From: Burhinus oedicnemus
Taxonomy: Eukaryota; Chordata; Aves; Charadriiformes; Burhinidae
NCBI GenBank assembly: GCA_008921705.1
Contig: VFFE01007215.1
Location: forward strand, 4,046,026-4,110,025
Direction of reading: 5' to 3'
DNA length: 64,000 bases
A program made the position numbers and the translations under genes. The notes under the pieces were generated by a model that was not told the origin of the DNA, did no database searches, and was given only the letters and a program-made list of their open reading frames with translations. The first letter of the stretch is position 1, and every line of letters begins with the position of its first letter. Shown piece by piece: positions 25,601 to 38,503 of this stretch.

Positions 25601-28600
25601 TTTGCAATACTAATCTGGTGTACTCTAGGGTTGGGGGAAAAAATTGAGCATCTCTATTTTGTTAATTTCCCCAACCACACATTGAAGGCATGGTCTGTTT
25701 TCATCAAAGTAAAAAAAATGCAAAATGACACTCAGTTTGACCTGGCAACTGTGTCCTGTATTTATTTTAGGAAGCTCAGCCTTCCTTTAAGCATTTGATC
25801 CAAGCCCAAAGGCAGTGGGAGAAGGACTGTACAGAAGGACTGCACCCTTTGCATGAATCCAGTTCAAACATTCAGTCGTGTTTTCCACAATGGTTATTAA
25901 TTCAGAGTAAGGTGGTGCTTCTTAATGTTCCACTATTTAGAATAACTTTTTAAACGCTGAATACTGTACTAGGCTCTAACAAAGTTGGTAGGTACTCCAA
26001 GTTTTCCAAAAATGCCATTTACAATACCCTTTCAAAACTGAGGCATCACCCCACCCCCCACCCCCTTCAAAATCTTTCCCGTAGTCATCAGACAACTTGC
26101 ATGCAATGGAAATAATGTTCATTTAGTGGTTGTTCTATTAAGCTTTATAGATACTTTTTTAATTAACTCTCTATTATTTTGTAAGTGAAAAGAGTAATTT
26201 TAATTATGGGCAATTAAAAAAAATCTTGACTCTTTAAGATTACAATTCTGTCTTTATTTCTAAACTCTCATTAAAGAAATGCAGAAAAGGAGAGTTACCC
26301 CTTTCTCTCTCTCTCAAATACCTGTGGTAACTGACTGTAACCTGTAACAGGCGAGTGTGCCTCAGGTCACACTGTCAGTGGGGGCAGTGCCTGTTGCTTC
26401 TCCTCTTCCGTTGCAGGTTTTCCGAGGAGGAAGGGCCCAGGGAGAGATCTTTACATCACCATGAGCTGAGCCGGGACAGCGGTGGAAAAGCAAGCTCTGT
26501 CAAAGACAGGAGCTGCTCATTTGGTGGCATATCATTTTCTCATTGAAATGCACTTGTTCTTAGCTATGATCCACCTGAATTCACGTTTTCCTGAGCTGTG
26601 TCAGATCTGATCCATGGAAGTATAGTTTCATCAAAGATCATAGTTTCAGGAGAAAAAAAGGATTTTGCATTTGGAATATGGAAGCCAGTACATTGTCTAC
26701 GAAACAGGCCTCTGGGATCTCAACCTATCATCACTGAAGTGTGAAGTTCTAATTGTATTGCTTTTCATAATGTATCTGCTACATAAATATTATTCAATAC
26801 CTGCAAATTTGCACTAGTGGGAAATGGAGAGGTTATAATGCAAGGAAGATTTATGCCTGCTAGATGCTGGGCTGTCATGATTAAAAATTTTCCACCCATT
26901 ATGTGAATCCTATTGATCATTGCAGGAAGCAGAAAATTGTGCTGTTCATTGATTTTTGCGTGGCTACAGAATGCATTAGGCCTGATGCATTTGATGGGTA
27001 GGCAAGTTTTCAAAGGAAGCTCAGTTAAGCTAATCTTAGTTCAGAGGAATATGCACAATGGAATAAGAAACCTTGTAATTGCAAGAGCAAATAGAAGAGT
27101 CAGAGGACTATATTATGAGCCATATCAGCATAAGAATTAGACATGAGCCTTCCCAAGAGACAACAGTAAAACGCATCAAGGCTTTGATGCTGTTTTTCAT
27201 GAACGTAGCAATTACTGGATAAATTGGGTTTTAGCTTCTCACCCATCAGCCAAGATAGTGAACAAAAAGCAATTAGTTCTTCTGCCTCCTTAGCAAAGGG
27301 GGGTTATCAGGTTTTCATCGACTCCATAAAATAACATAGTGGAGAAATGAGTTTGAATCCAAAAGCAGAGCAGAAAGGGTACAAGGGAAAAGGGGAGAGA
27401 AAAGGAAAGAAAATCTGCAGGCAGAGGGAATTTTACCTTTGAAATTTGGTTTCTACTGATTTGGTCCTTATTATCTCTGTCTTTTTATTAGCTTATGGTA
27501 ATGATTAGAGTCATCTCTGTATCACATGCTGCATTCCCTATGAACAAAGGCTTTGAGCAAATTTAATCCCCAAAATAAATTCTGTCAGTATCTAATGCAA
27601 GGACTAATTCCAATCTTGGAAATAAAGGGAAGAAAAGATTATTTTGCATCCCAGCTGGATGCTGTCTTACTGGCATGTTACTACAATGTAAAGAGTTGAG
27701 TTACATCTCTGTGATAAAGGAAATATTAGAATATCATGTACCTTTTGGTAGTATATTAACTCTTCCTGAAAGTCTGTCGCATGCAGAGCCCTATATGTCT
27801 AAGTCACTGCTAATAGTAGAACCTAGTTCCCGTAATTTTGTCAAGAAAAAGGCATACTAAAATTACTACTTATAGAGAATCCTAGTGTATTAATGCTTCT
27901 GTTATATTTAAAAAAAAAAAAAAGGCAAAAGAGTACTACCAGCAATATTAATAAGTATTTTTAAATTATAATGGGTAGTTCTCTGTTTTTACTCAGATAA
28001 TATCATGTTGGGTTAGATGAAAAAAAACCCCATGTGGGTGCTGTCACATTCTCACTGTTTTATGTCTTACATCAGATTTTCAAAATAGATTTGTCTGTAA
28101 CAATGACAAATTTAAAGACACAACTCCTTTAGATTTCAAGTATCATTAGGTGAACACTAGTCATATTTGACCTTCCCCGTATATAAGCAGTAACAAGTGA
28201 GGTTCAAGAGTTATGTTACTGTATTTACTTGTGGTTTACCTTGAGGAAAAAAGACAGTTTTGGTCTTAGTACTGCAAAGAGGCTATAATTGTAAGCATGA
28301 TCTTTAAATAAAACAACACTGAACATATTTATATGATCATCATGAAAATCTTTCTAGGTTTGGAGTTGTATCTTTTGCATAGAGAATATATGAACAAGTC
28401 TACTTGAGTATTCCCATTAGTTGTTTTTGGTCCCACTGAGTTTGAACTAGCAGGACTTCTCTTTGTGCATACAGCTAAAACCATGCATGTAGTATGATAA
28501 TGTCTGTAACAAAATTTGGAATTGAAAGGGTTGTTATGGAATGCTTTCACCCTTTTTTGATCTCCATTAAATACATAGATCATTGCAAATATTCCATTTT

Positions 28601-28647
28601 ACCAGCAAACTAAGAAAATTTTGGTTAAACAGAGATTCACCTGTGAC

Positions 28648-28700
28648 TAAGTCCTGCAAATATTTGAAGGACAACTCCTGAGTAAGTCCTGCAAAAATTT
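28648..28700 (+). repeat. Two-copy direct repeat, 35-base period
   Basis: TAAGTCCTGCAAATATTT (28648-28665) recurs at 28683-28700 with a single mismatch. It is a small local duplication of no known function. Confidence 0.75.
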
Positions 28701-29780
28701 ATCCCACATATATGAAGTTTTGGAGAACTGGAATCCTCATCTGTAATGATGAAGCACACCCTTGTACAGTGGTTTAGTTATTCTACCACTTTCTAAATCT
28801 AGCGGTATCTAGGGGGTTAAAGCAACAGCAACAAACACATTGTTGTAACATAAAATGTCAGGATTTGAAAGAATGGGAAATCACAGAAGGAACAACGATC
28901 ATAGCTTTGCACTGAGGTCTTTAGCCATACAACCCAGCGGATAGATTTGCTCTTGTCTGGAAACCAGCCCAGCTCAATTTAAAAGACCAGGTTCAGGAAT
29001 TACTCAGACACAGTGTGTCTGGCTAGACTGGAGCAATTGAAATATTTGCCCACACAGTGCTTACCAGACAATGTATTCATCTTTTGACAGACCTTTCATC
29101 AATATTATTTAACAGTTGTTTATTCCTAAAGCATCCGATTACCAATTAAATGCTATTAAAAGGGTTGCATCACTTTTCATTTATTTAATTCTGCTGTTTC
29201 CCCAGGAAGATGTCACAGACCACACGCCTTTACTTTTTCCAGCAGGCGAATCTGAACTGTAATTCTGTACTGTGCATCAAACTGGATGGATATAAATAAT
29301 GTGGGATGACAAAGAAACCCAGGAGTAAAAACAAAAAAAATTGCTGATAGATAACCACCTGCTAGCTTAGGGATCTCCGTTGCAAACCTGAGGGTTCCCA
29401 CTCTCGTTTCACACAATATTTCACAGTGGCAGCCTCTGAGATTTTAGGCCTGTAGCAGCTACTATACTGCCCACATTCCCCGCCTTCACAGTAGTTGTCA
29501 AAACTCATTGCAAGGCAATTATGGTGATAAGTACCAAGACGGACGAGAGAAAATTAGATGAAATGTAAATGAAGGGAGATGATGCTGAAGCTGTAGGGTA
29601 TGATCTCAGTGACCTCCTGTGGGGCTGTTAAGAGGCACAGAAAAGAGCTATACAGCCTTGCTGTTTAATAATTTTTGTCATAAAGTTTATTTTGCCGAAT
29701 CCCAGAAGCTTAATTCTCAGGAATAAGAATTTCATAGGTCACTTGGCTCCTACTCTGGAGGGCAAGCAGGAAATTTAGCA

Positions 29781-29810
29781 GGGGGGATGGGAGGTGGGGG
29801 GCAGGAGGGG
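29781..29810 (+). other. G-quadruplex motif
   Basis: G-runs of 6, 3, 6 and 4 bases are separated by AT, AGGT and CAGGA. All four tracts fit the G3+N1-7 rule, and extra GG pairs within the loops offer alternative folds. It lies in non-coding sequence without a visible promoter. Confidence 0.8.
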
Positions 29811-32800
29811 AGCAGCTCTGAAACTATAAATTAACATTTCCATTTTGTGCAGCTAAATACAAAGAATTTTTGTTCTTGTGAATCCTGTGAATGGGAGCTG
29901 GCAAACATCATAGCCAGTCCAGTAATGGGCTAGACAACTGTGGCTGTCAGCAAAAAGAAGTGAAAAATTATAACAATTGTCTTTTAAATCATTCTGCTGG
30001 AATATGTTACTGTTTATCTAAAACTGAAGGCTTCTTCCTCTATACAATCAGGCTCATCTGCAAAATGTGTGCTTCATACCCTTCAGGAAAATTAATAGCT
30101 CTTCCTCTGACATGACTTCATAAAGGAACAATGTTTTGGATGAAATGCCAAAGAAAGGTCAATACTGTTTTCAAGAGGTATAAAGTACTAATTTTTTTTT
30201 CTTTTTTTTAAAGAAGAATTATGAACAGGAAAGAGAACCAGATCCAAAATTCCATGGATTCAAGGGGAATATTTCTCCCAGTGTCCGTAGTTTTGGATCA
30301 GACTTGAAAGACCTGCAGTGGGCAGGTAGTGCTATGTCACTGAAAAACACAAATGGTTGTACAAAACCATGAAAAATTCACATGGAAAGAGAAATATTTT
30401 TAATGAGCTATGTAGAATCCATTTTAAGGGTCCAAGGTCATGCTCATTATTATACTTCACAAAATTTGGATAGTGTTAAACTGTCCAGTCACCAGTGATG
30501 GGACGTCTCATGCGAGTCTTTCAGCAGGGAGGGATTCTTATCAATTTAACTAGGACAGAGGAGAGGTGAAGCAGCAAACAATATCATTATGATGGGAAAA
30601 GAAAGTTAACACAGTTTAAACTGAAATGAACCATTTCAGTCCTTCTCATATAATTTGTTCTCTGGGGATTGAGGTCCTCCATTCCTTCTGGATGGGATAC
30701 TGTCACTGTGCCACGAGAAAATCCATGAATATCTGTGGCCACATATTCACTCCTGGGTGACAACCCTGACACTAAGTTTTTGGCAACTGTTTTTCTTTCC
30801 TAAAACCTCATCTCTCCCCCTGCCCCCATTACCTAGAGATTTGCTAGCTGTATCTAATACATCTATTCACAGCATGCACCAAAATACAGCCACCTGTACT
30901 CTTAGTCAGAAGAATGAAAAGCTTTTTGGCAGAGTCGCTGAAACATAGGTAGAATGAGTTGTTAAGAAGTCCCAAATGACTCAAGTGTTAAAACAGCTCG
31001 TATCCATTTCTATGACTTTCCTGTCATTTCACATATATAATCTGTGGTGTTTTCTTTCCTTCAGATTCACATCCTGGGTGCATTCTGTAATTCTAAAAAT
31101 TACTTTTGTTCACCCAACACTCCTATAAACTTTCAAAAGTTTTTGGTTGTATATGTTGACTTTTTTCCTAATTTCATGATCCATCACACAATATTTTTAA
31201 ACAAAGCATTGCTCATTTAGAGACAGCTACATTCTGATAAGCACTGGAAAGAATGTTATCACGTTCTTCATGGCAGGTCATGCGTGTTTTTTATGTATTA
31301 TTTGTATCCCAAATTACCTTGATCATTGCACAAACCAGCCTATTAAATGTTTGCTATTTAATGATATAAATAAAAGGTAAATTTTCACATCTGAAACTGG
31401 TTTGCCTCCCTTTTGATGGAAATTTACGTTATTTTTCAATTTCCGTTAGATCTCCTTTTTATTACAAACTGTGGTTTCTTTTATTTCATACTGCTAAATG
31501 CAGTGGAACAAAACTGATTTCAGAGAATTAAGTTCTATTTAGATTCATTTTAATTTTATTACCACAGTGCCCATAGGGTTTGCCTTTTGTGTGTGTGTGT
31601 TTGGTAAGAGAAAACTATTTTTTAAAAAATACAGTATTAAAAAAATACATAATAGAAAAAGTAAAACCTGCATGAATGGGGAAGTGGGAGAGAGAAATAA
31701 ATAAATAAATAAATAAATGTCTTGGGTTGTTAGAGGTGGTGAAATCAGATGCTAGCTATTTTCTCACCCCAAAATTAGGTACGTTAGCAACTGATGATAG
31801 TTGAGCATGACTTCCATGCCATATCATCTATAACACATGCCCATCTGGCTTACTATAAATCTGCCTTGGTGAATGTGCCTCCAGTGCTCTAGGGAGTGTG
31901 GCATGCTCCATGCACTACTTCTTCCCCATCTAAATGTTTGCTTCACTGAGCAGTCTACCTGAGCAAATGGGTTTGGGCTGCCCTGGCAGGCGCATCCCCA
32001 GCTGCACCTGCAACAGCTTTGGCAGGAGCTGCCTCTTCAAGCTCTGGGCTACAGGTGTCTGAGGTGACCCTCAAAAGGAAATGTGGGCATATCCACATAC
32101 TTAACTGGCTGACCTTGTGTTTCCCGTGGCTCTCTACTGAAGATTTGAAGCACTGTCTTTGACCTTAATTTATTTAAAGCATTTAAAAACAAGCTAAGGT
32201 TTAATACCTGCTTTTGTCCTTTTCTGAACTGTGTCCACTACGAATTACTTAACAAACTCATTAGGGCCCTAAGCCAAGCAGATGTCTAAGCCAAGCATGC
32301 CTTTAAGACCCATTGAAAGGAGTGGGACTATCCATGCCTATAACCACAATGTGCTTTTTTCAGTGCTTGAATAGCTCAGGCAACACCATTTAAATTTGGG
32401 GTTAAAGTTAAGTGTGTTTGAACAACTTGACAGACTAATTCTTTTTCTTTATTTTAAAAATATACACAGTTCTCCATTTCTCTGCAAAACTGATCAGTGC
32501 TAGTTCCTTTTTGATTTTTATTAGAAATTATTTGGATCCTTCTAACCTAATCTTCCTTGCCTCTATTCACCTTGTTATCTTGATTCCTTCCATTTAGCCA
32601 AAAACAATATTAAAGTCCCCAGCAAATGTCATAGGGCTCTACTACTTATTTTATCTTTTGCTGTCAAAACTTTCTTTAGAGTATGGGTTTTCACTGTTCT
32701 TTTATTTTTTACTGGTTTGCTTCTTTATTAGTGAGTGATAATTGAATCGAAGAGTGTCAGTGACAGCAAGAAGCATCATTCTCACAGTGGAAAGTTACTC

Positions 32801-35800
32801 TTTGAAACAAATTTTTGAAATATTTTCTAAGAAAGAAACATAGTAAGCAAAAGAACAGGGAAATAGATCTGCTATATGAATGTAACATATGACTAATAAA
32901 TATAGAAACCAAAATAACAAATGGTACAGTGTAAAACTAAGCTTACTTTATCTTGATGGGACAAAAATAAAGTAGGAGTATGCCTTGCTTACATTATGAA
33001 TTTTCTTAGCGATTCTTAACAGTTTTGTTGGTTGCTTCTGTGCTATATACAATGTGGCAATTTTGCCAGTTAATTACATGTTAAATTCCAAATGCCATTG
33101 AATAAATATGCTCTTCCATGCAAATAAACTCCAATGGATTAGAAGTATGTAGGAAGAGTAAAGGATGTTGACTGGAGAATAAGGAGCCCATTATGTTTCC
33201 CATCATGGAAAAAGTGAGTTTCCATAATGTTCTCCTGTTCCACTTTTTCTCTTGTAGAGGAAAAAAATTGTCTCTGTCTTTTTGTTAATTATTAAACATT
33301 CTCCTGTCAATCCCCCATCAAAAAAAAGACATGAATAAAAATACTTAATTTCAATAATTTTGAGATTAGCCTAAGGCTCCTTTTTTTAAGATTTTGTTAG
33401 CAGATAAACCAATATTTTCCTGTGAAAAGGTATGTTTCATCCAACCAACAGAAAGATCTCTTCATCATAAAAGTTTAACTTCTTCCAGCTCTATACAGCC
33501 TCAAGCTGGCTTCCCTGGGATCTGCATGCCAGCCTAACCTATTCCTCCTGTGGAATGCAAGAACTGGAAAAAAAGATGTAATAATGCCTTGTAATTCTGT
33601 TATACAGCATCTGTATGGGAGGATAAATGCAGACCTTCTACATGAGTGAGAAGTAGCAGGAAAGTCAGGGCCAATAGCTTTCCCTGACTCTCCTGGCAAT
33701 ACCTGTGCCAAACCTGCTTCCTCAGGCTTGAGGCAGTTACTGGCCTTTATAATAGGAAGAAAGAATTTAGCCTTTTTCTTCATCAGCATCTTCACAAAAA
33801 AGTTTAGAAATCAGTCCAGATGGGGGAATAATTGTTATGCATGCCATTCACCATAATTTTTAAAGTACCGAAATAACCTTGCAAACCCATTTTGCAGAAG
33901 CATGTTGATTATTTTGCAGTAAATCTCATTGTCAGCAAAGTAAGCTCTGCATTCTTGGAAAACTTCTACCATAAACTAAGTCTATCAAAGATGTAATCTA
34001 ATAGACACAGAGACAAATCAATCAGTAGTGTTTCCTTAGGAACTCTGTGGGTCATTTCTTTAACATCCTTCCAAAATATTCTAATTTCTGGAAAGTTTTA
34101 CCAGGTGTGGATAATATAAGGGTATTGCACATTCCTTCCAGCAGCTATGGAGCCATACACTGCTATTAAGTATGTTTAATTTATGTACTGTTTAATAAGA
34201 CCTATATGGATATTGACTAAATGTTCATATTTTGTGTATCTACTTCAGTATGTTGCAAAGAAATCTGTTCAGTGTTTCACAAAGAAATTTGTTAGGTTTT
34301 TTATTCTCTACTTAAATTACTTTCGAAGTCAAAATTCACTGAGATACACATAAATATGTTTGAGTTGGGTATCTGACTGAGCACGTTTGGAGTTATCCCC
34401 CTTTTTCTCAGAGAGCTTCAAAATAATTTTCTCTGTATCCAGTAACATTCTAAAAATATAGTATTTGAAGTTACTGGCATTGACAAATACAATGGCAAAT
34501 TGGAAGGGCCATAGGAAGGATCTTACAGCACTGTAGTAATTTCACCTTTTTAGTATAAGAAGATAATTCTCTACTGATCCTGCATGTTTCATCTTACTCC
34601 CTATAATCTAGGGACTAGATTCTATGGTATTCTGGATTTTTTGTGACTGTAGTTTATGGTGAAGAATAAGATTTAAACTTCAGTCTTTCTATAGGAAGAC
34701 AGAATTGCACCTTTTTGTGGTAAATCCTTGGCACAGTACCTTGCATGCCTGCATCTAGATAAATCAGGTAATTTTACAGACTGGTTTGAAATTTCAGATG
34801 ACAATTAAAACTATGTAAAAATTACATGCACTAAAGAAGCCAGTCTAGACTTATCAGCTTTCGAGCACTCGCAAGAATTACTTCCTCTCATTTTTTTTCT
34901 CTCATACTCTTTTTTTCATTCTCTGTGAAGAGATAAACTGTTAAATTCAGTTTAAAACTACTTTAGTGGGTTACCAGAGTAACATTTACCTGCTCTATGC
35001 AGAGAGGGTTTCAAGAGGATTTAAAAAGGAACACAGCACTACCTAATTTTTCCATTCACTGGAAAACTTATAGCCAAGTTTTGTGACAGAGAAAAATACT
35101 AAGATCTCTAGCTTTGGATGATGAATGCAGGAAGGAGGTGGTTAATAGATAAAACACTGCAACTGCACCTTGGAGAAAGGTAATTGTGAAGTGAAAACGC
35201 CTGCATCATCACAACCAAGTTTTGGCAAATTTCCTTTTCAGATGATCAAGGTTCAGCATTGACCTGTTCCTTTGCATTATTTGTGCAGCTGCTTGTGTAC
35301 TTATTAGTGATTATAAGTATCTACAACCTATCTACCTGATTTAACAATGTATTTTATAAAATTCTCTGCACACAATACTTGCAAAATAGATCAGAAGTTT
35401 TAGAGCGTGTGGTAGAAAAGGTATAAACTCTATTGTACAGTGATTATCACATTGACTATACAATATAATTTTTTTAATAATTAAACTGTTCAGATTAGTT
35501 TTAATCTCTGCTTGATTGTAATGAAGCTTTATGGGTAGCTGTAATTAACCTCTACTGATGTTAATTATGCACAAAGTGGGATCTTGGAACTGCTGACCAC
35601 GCAATTCGTTAAACGACTCAGGAGGTGATATGGATTGCACAGTGTTTATATGCACCCTTGCAACCTATTGTACGATGTAAAGCCAAAATGGTGAGAGTTC
35701 TTCTTTGAAAAAATACATGCAGAATTTGTTTGCATAGTAAAATCATTGAAGCTCATTTATCTTGGAGATAAAATGACTACAGATTTCACCAAAATACCTC

Positions 35801-38344
35801 TCTAAGGATCCTACTGCAAAAAACTTCGTTGTAAAAGGTTATCAAGCCTAGTTAAACTTGATTAAATTCCTCAAAGGACTCCTTTCATGCAAGCCCAGTT
35901 CCACTAAGAGCCCATACACAGAGTAGGAACACAGCTCTACGTACTACCTCTACATTGACTTTATAGGTCATGACAGTAACCTCATGAAATATGGAAGGGC
36001 GAGGACCCAGTTACATTCTGTTTTGGGATGTAAAGGTGTTGGCATTTCAACAGGCAACTGCTCAGGTAATTATCCTACATAAAGCCTAAATTTTATAGAT
36101 CAATTTGAAAGATTTTTAGGAAAATTTCTTACTCCATTAGCCTACAGAGGATTAACTTCTGTTTTATTCAGGGATCAAAACAGTTTACACAAAAAAACCC
36201 CCACAAAACCCTTCAAGTTTGTGATTTTGTGTGTAAACAAATGCAGATCAGAACCTAGGGTACAAGCTCTCTAGTAACAACTGAGGACTCAAGAATCCAT
36301 CTCTGTCAGGAGGAGGGCTGGAGCCTGTGGGGCCTCTGAAAGTATCTTGGTCTTTATCTTTCTAGGTCTACTCCAGTTCTGCTGGATGGGAGAAAGAGCA
36401 GGCAGTAAAAATGTTGGGTTTGTGATAATGATCTTGTACAGAATAAACTCTTATGGTCCTCATGACCATTTAGAAGATTACAGAGTTCCCTGGTGCAGTG
36501 AAACGTCTCCAGAGCTAATCCCTCACGTGTACACTTTCTTGCTGTGGAAATATCCAGTGAGAATTCCTTGGTGTAGTTTAAAGTTCTTCTTTGCATACTG
36601 ACTAAATTGCTTCACTAGTATCAGAGAAATGCTTTAATATCACTTTTTCATATTACCAAAGTTTCTTTCATTGGTAGTTTCTTGTGAGTTGGAATTAAAG
36701 TGCCCGATGTCATAGTGACATTAAGCCAATAGCATCACAAAATGTATTCAGCTAAACATACTTTTAATATTTATTTTGAATATTTAATACTTTAAAGTAC
36801 TTGTAAAGCAACAAGTTGAAAATGCAGTTTGTGCCAGCAACATATTCCTTTAGATGAACTAGAAATCAGCATATCTTGAAGGTTGATAAAGCATCAAAAA
36901 GTTTTTTCCTCTTTGCTAATCACTCCTATATAATTGCAGTGTATGAGTATAATAGTGATCCAAAGCAGTGTCATTATACATGTCACAACATAAGAGTTTG
37001 GCATTGCAAAATACAAAAATACCACACACTTAAACTCGCTAAAGTTTCTTTTCCCCAAGTAGTTCCCATCTATACGCCTCATCAGCAAGCACAAACTTTT
37101 ACCCCACTTGGTTTACTCACAGATTTACAACCATAATCTAGATATTGATTTTTTTTTTCCCCACACTAAAATCTCGTCCCGTGCCTGGGATGTCTTCCTT
37201 TGATTTGCAAGCAATTGCATCTAGTAACACACGACCGATAAATGGAGCTTTTAATTTTAATTCCCACAAGTCATCTTACTACCTATTTTCCTAATCATTG
37301 CAGAAAATATCACTATCATTGTACCAGTCTTCTACAAGTAATAACCTCAGTTCAGAACCCTTTGTGTTTCAGCATGAAAGTTATGTCTAGCTTTTGCAGA
37401 TATTTTTTCCTGAATAACGTAACTAAAACATGGACTTTATATCAAAGCACACAGATGAAATTTTCATCTAGCCTTTTTTTGTAGTTACATCACTTAAAGT
37501 ATTCTTTGCCCAACCTTGACAAATGTAATTTTCTCTATTTCCCCCCTAATCTTCCAGAAAAATACTGAGGAGAAGATTTATTTCTGGTACTACTTCTTCA
37601 TTCATAAGTCTTCTATAAGCAGTTCTCCGTGGTTCTCTTTCCGTTAATCTAATCAAATTCAAGCTGCTCACCATCAATTTCTAAGCTGCTCACAGTCTGT
37701 TCCCATTTTCTTACTATTGTCCTATCATTTCTTAAATAATCTTCCATTCATTACAGAGAAGCCACTTGTCTGACTCTTGACCAGCCCATGCCATCAATCT
37801 CCTGTATTGCTGGATTCACATTAAAACAATCTTTCTGCTTTTTCTGTGATGCTTCTTGTACCTGTAGGGAGTTATCTACAAATAAGTGCAAAGTTATCTC
37901 TCTTTCTTTCTTCAGCACCATGATTCCATTAAAAGCTTACAAAAACTTCATGAAACTTTGAAATTCTAAATGCTGCCTACCTGCTTTCCAGTGCTTGTAC
38001 TTTTTGATTGGGCTGCCCATGGGCTGCCCCTTCTTTTACACATTGAGTACAACTTCCCAGGGACAAAGATAGTCTTTCTGTGTTTGTAGATCAGATACAA
38101 CAGAAAGCCCAAGACTAGGACTGATTGTTAAGTAATCTGCAATACCAGTTAACGCTACTTAGCATATTACTGCTTTATATAATTATATATACAATACTTA
38201 TAGATTTCATGAATAAGATAAACAGTATTCTCCAAGTGTTAAAGCAGATTGTGATTTCCCCAAAGCACCTGTTTGAGGTTTCTAAGCAGATTTTTAATTT
38301 ACCTTCTGCACCTTTGAGCTTGTTTTCAGATGGTTTACAATGAG
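29811..38344. other. Long unique non-coding stretch
   Basis: No gene or transposon was recognised apart from the microsatellite at 31695. The segment 35520-35720 holds clustered homeodomain-type cores (GTAATTAAC at 35541, TTAATTATGC at 35561). The minus strand at 33475-33795 has an open frame of about 106 codons without family resemblance. Confidence 0.55.
31695..31718 (+). repeat. (AAAT)6 microsatellite
   Basis: Six exact AAAT units. A short (GT) run lies about 100 bases upstream. Likely length-polymorphic. Confidence 0.95.
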
Positions 38345-38503
38345 TAATAGATTGCCTGGGGATGCTGTGAAGTCTCCCTCATTACAGGTTTTCAAGAAGA
38401 CTCTTGACAAACACCTGTCAGTAAAAACATGGGAATACATGATTTGGGGCAAGGGGCTGGTCTAGATAATGCGTTCTTTCTATGTCTCTGTTTCTATATC
38501 TCC
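38345..38503 (+). mobile_element. Old CR1 LINE fragment: end of ORF2 plus 3' tail
   Basis: In one plus-strand frame, from about 38349, the sequence encodes RLPGDAVKSPSLQVFKK and then LDKHLS. This is the conserved extreme C-terminus of CR1 ORF2, whose usual form is [15 protein letters not shown]. The following DNA (GGGCTGGTCTAGATAATG ... TTTCTATATCTCC) is a decayed CR1 3' tail. Compared with the copy at 61.7-62.3 kb it carries more substitutions and a different C-terminal extension, so it is probably an older subfamily. It is non-functional. Confidence 0.8.

Larger units (their letters stand above)
19272..29780. other. Long unique non-coding stretch
   Basis: No gene or transposon was recognised. 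Simple items seen: a perfect 14-base palindrome at 22686-22699, an A13 run at 24717-24729, three C-runs at 26049-26065, an A14 run at 27910-27923, and a near-duplicate at 28648-28700. Several AT-rich stretches rich in TAAT cores could be conserved elements, but sequence alone does not show it. Confidence 0.55.

Noticed and set aside
26049..26065. C-runs of 4, 6 and 5 as a minus-strand G-quadruplex
   Set aside because: Only three separate runs are present, one short of a canonical motif.
33475..33795. Minus-strand open frame of about 106 codons
   Set aside because: No domain or known protein resemblance and no splice or promoter context. This length is expected by chance over 64 kb in six frames.
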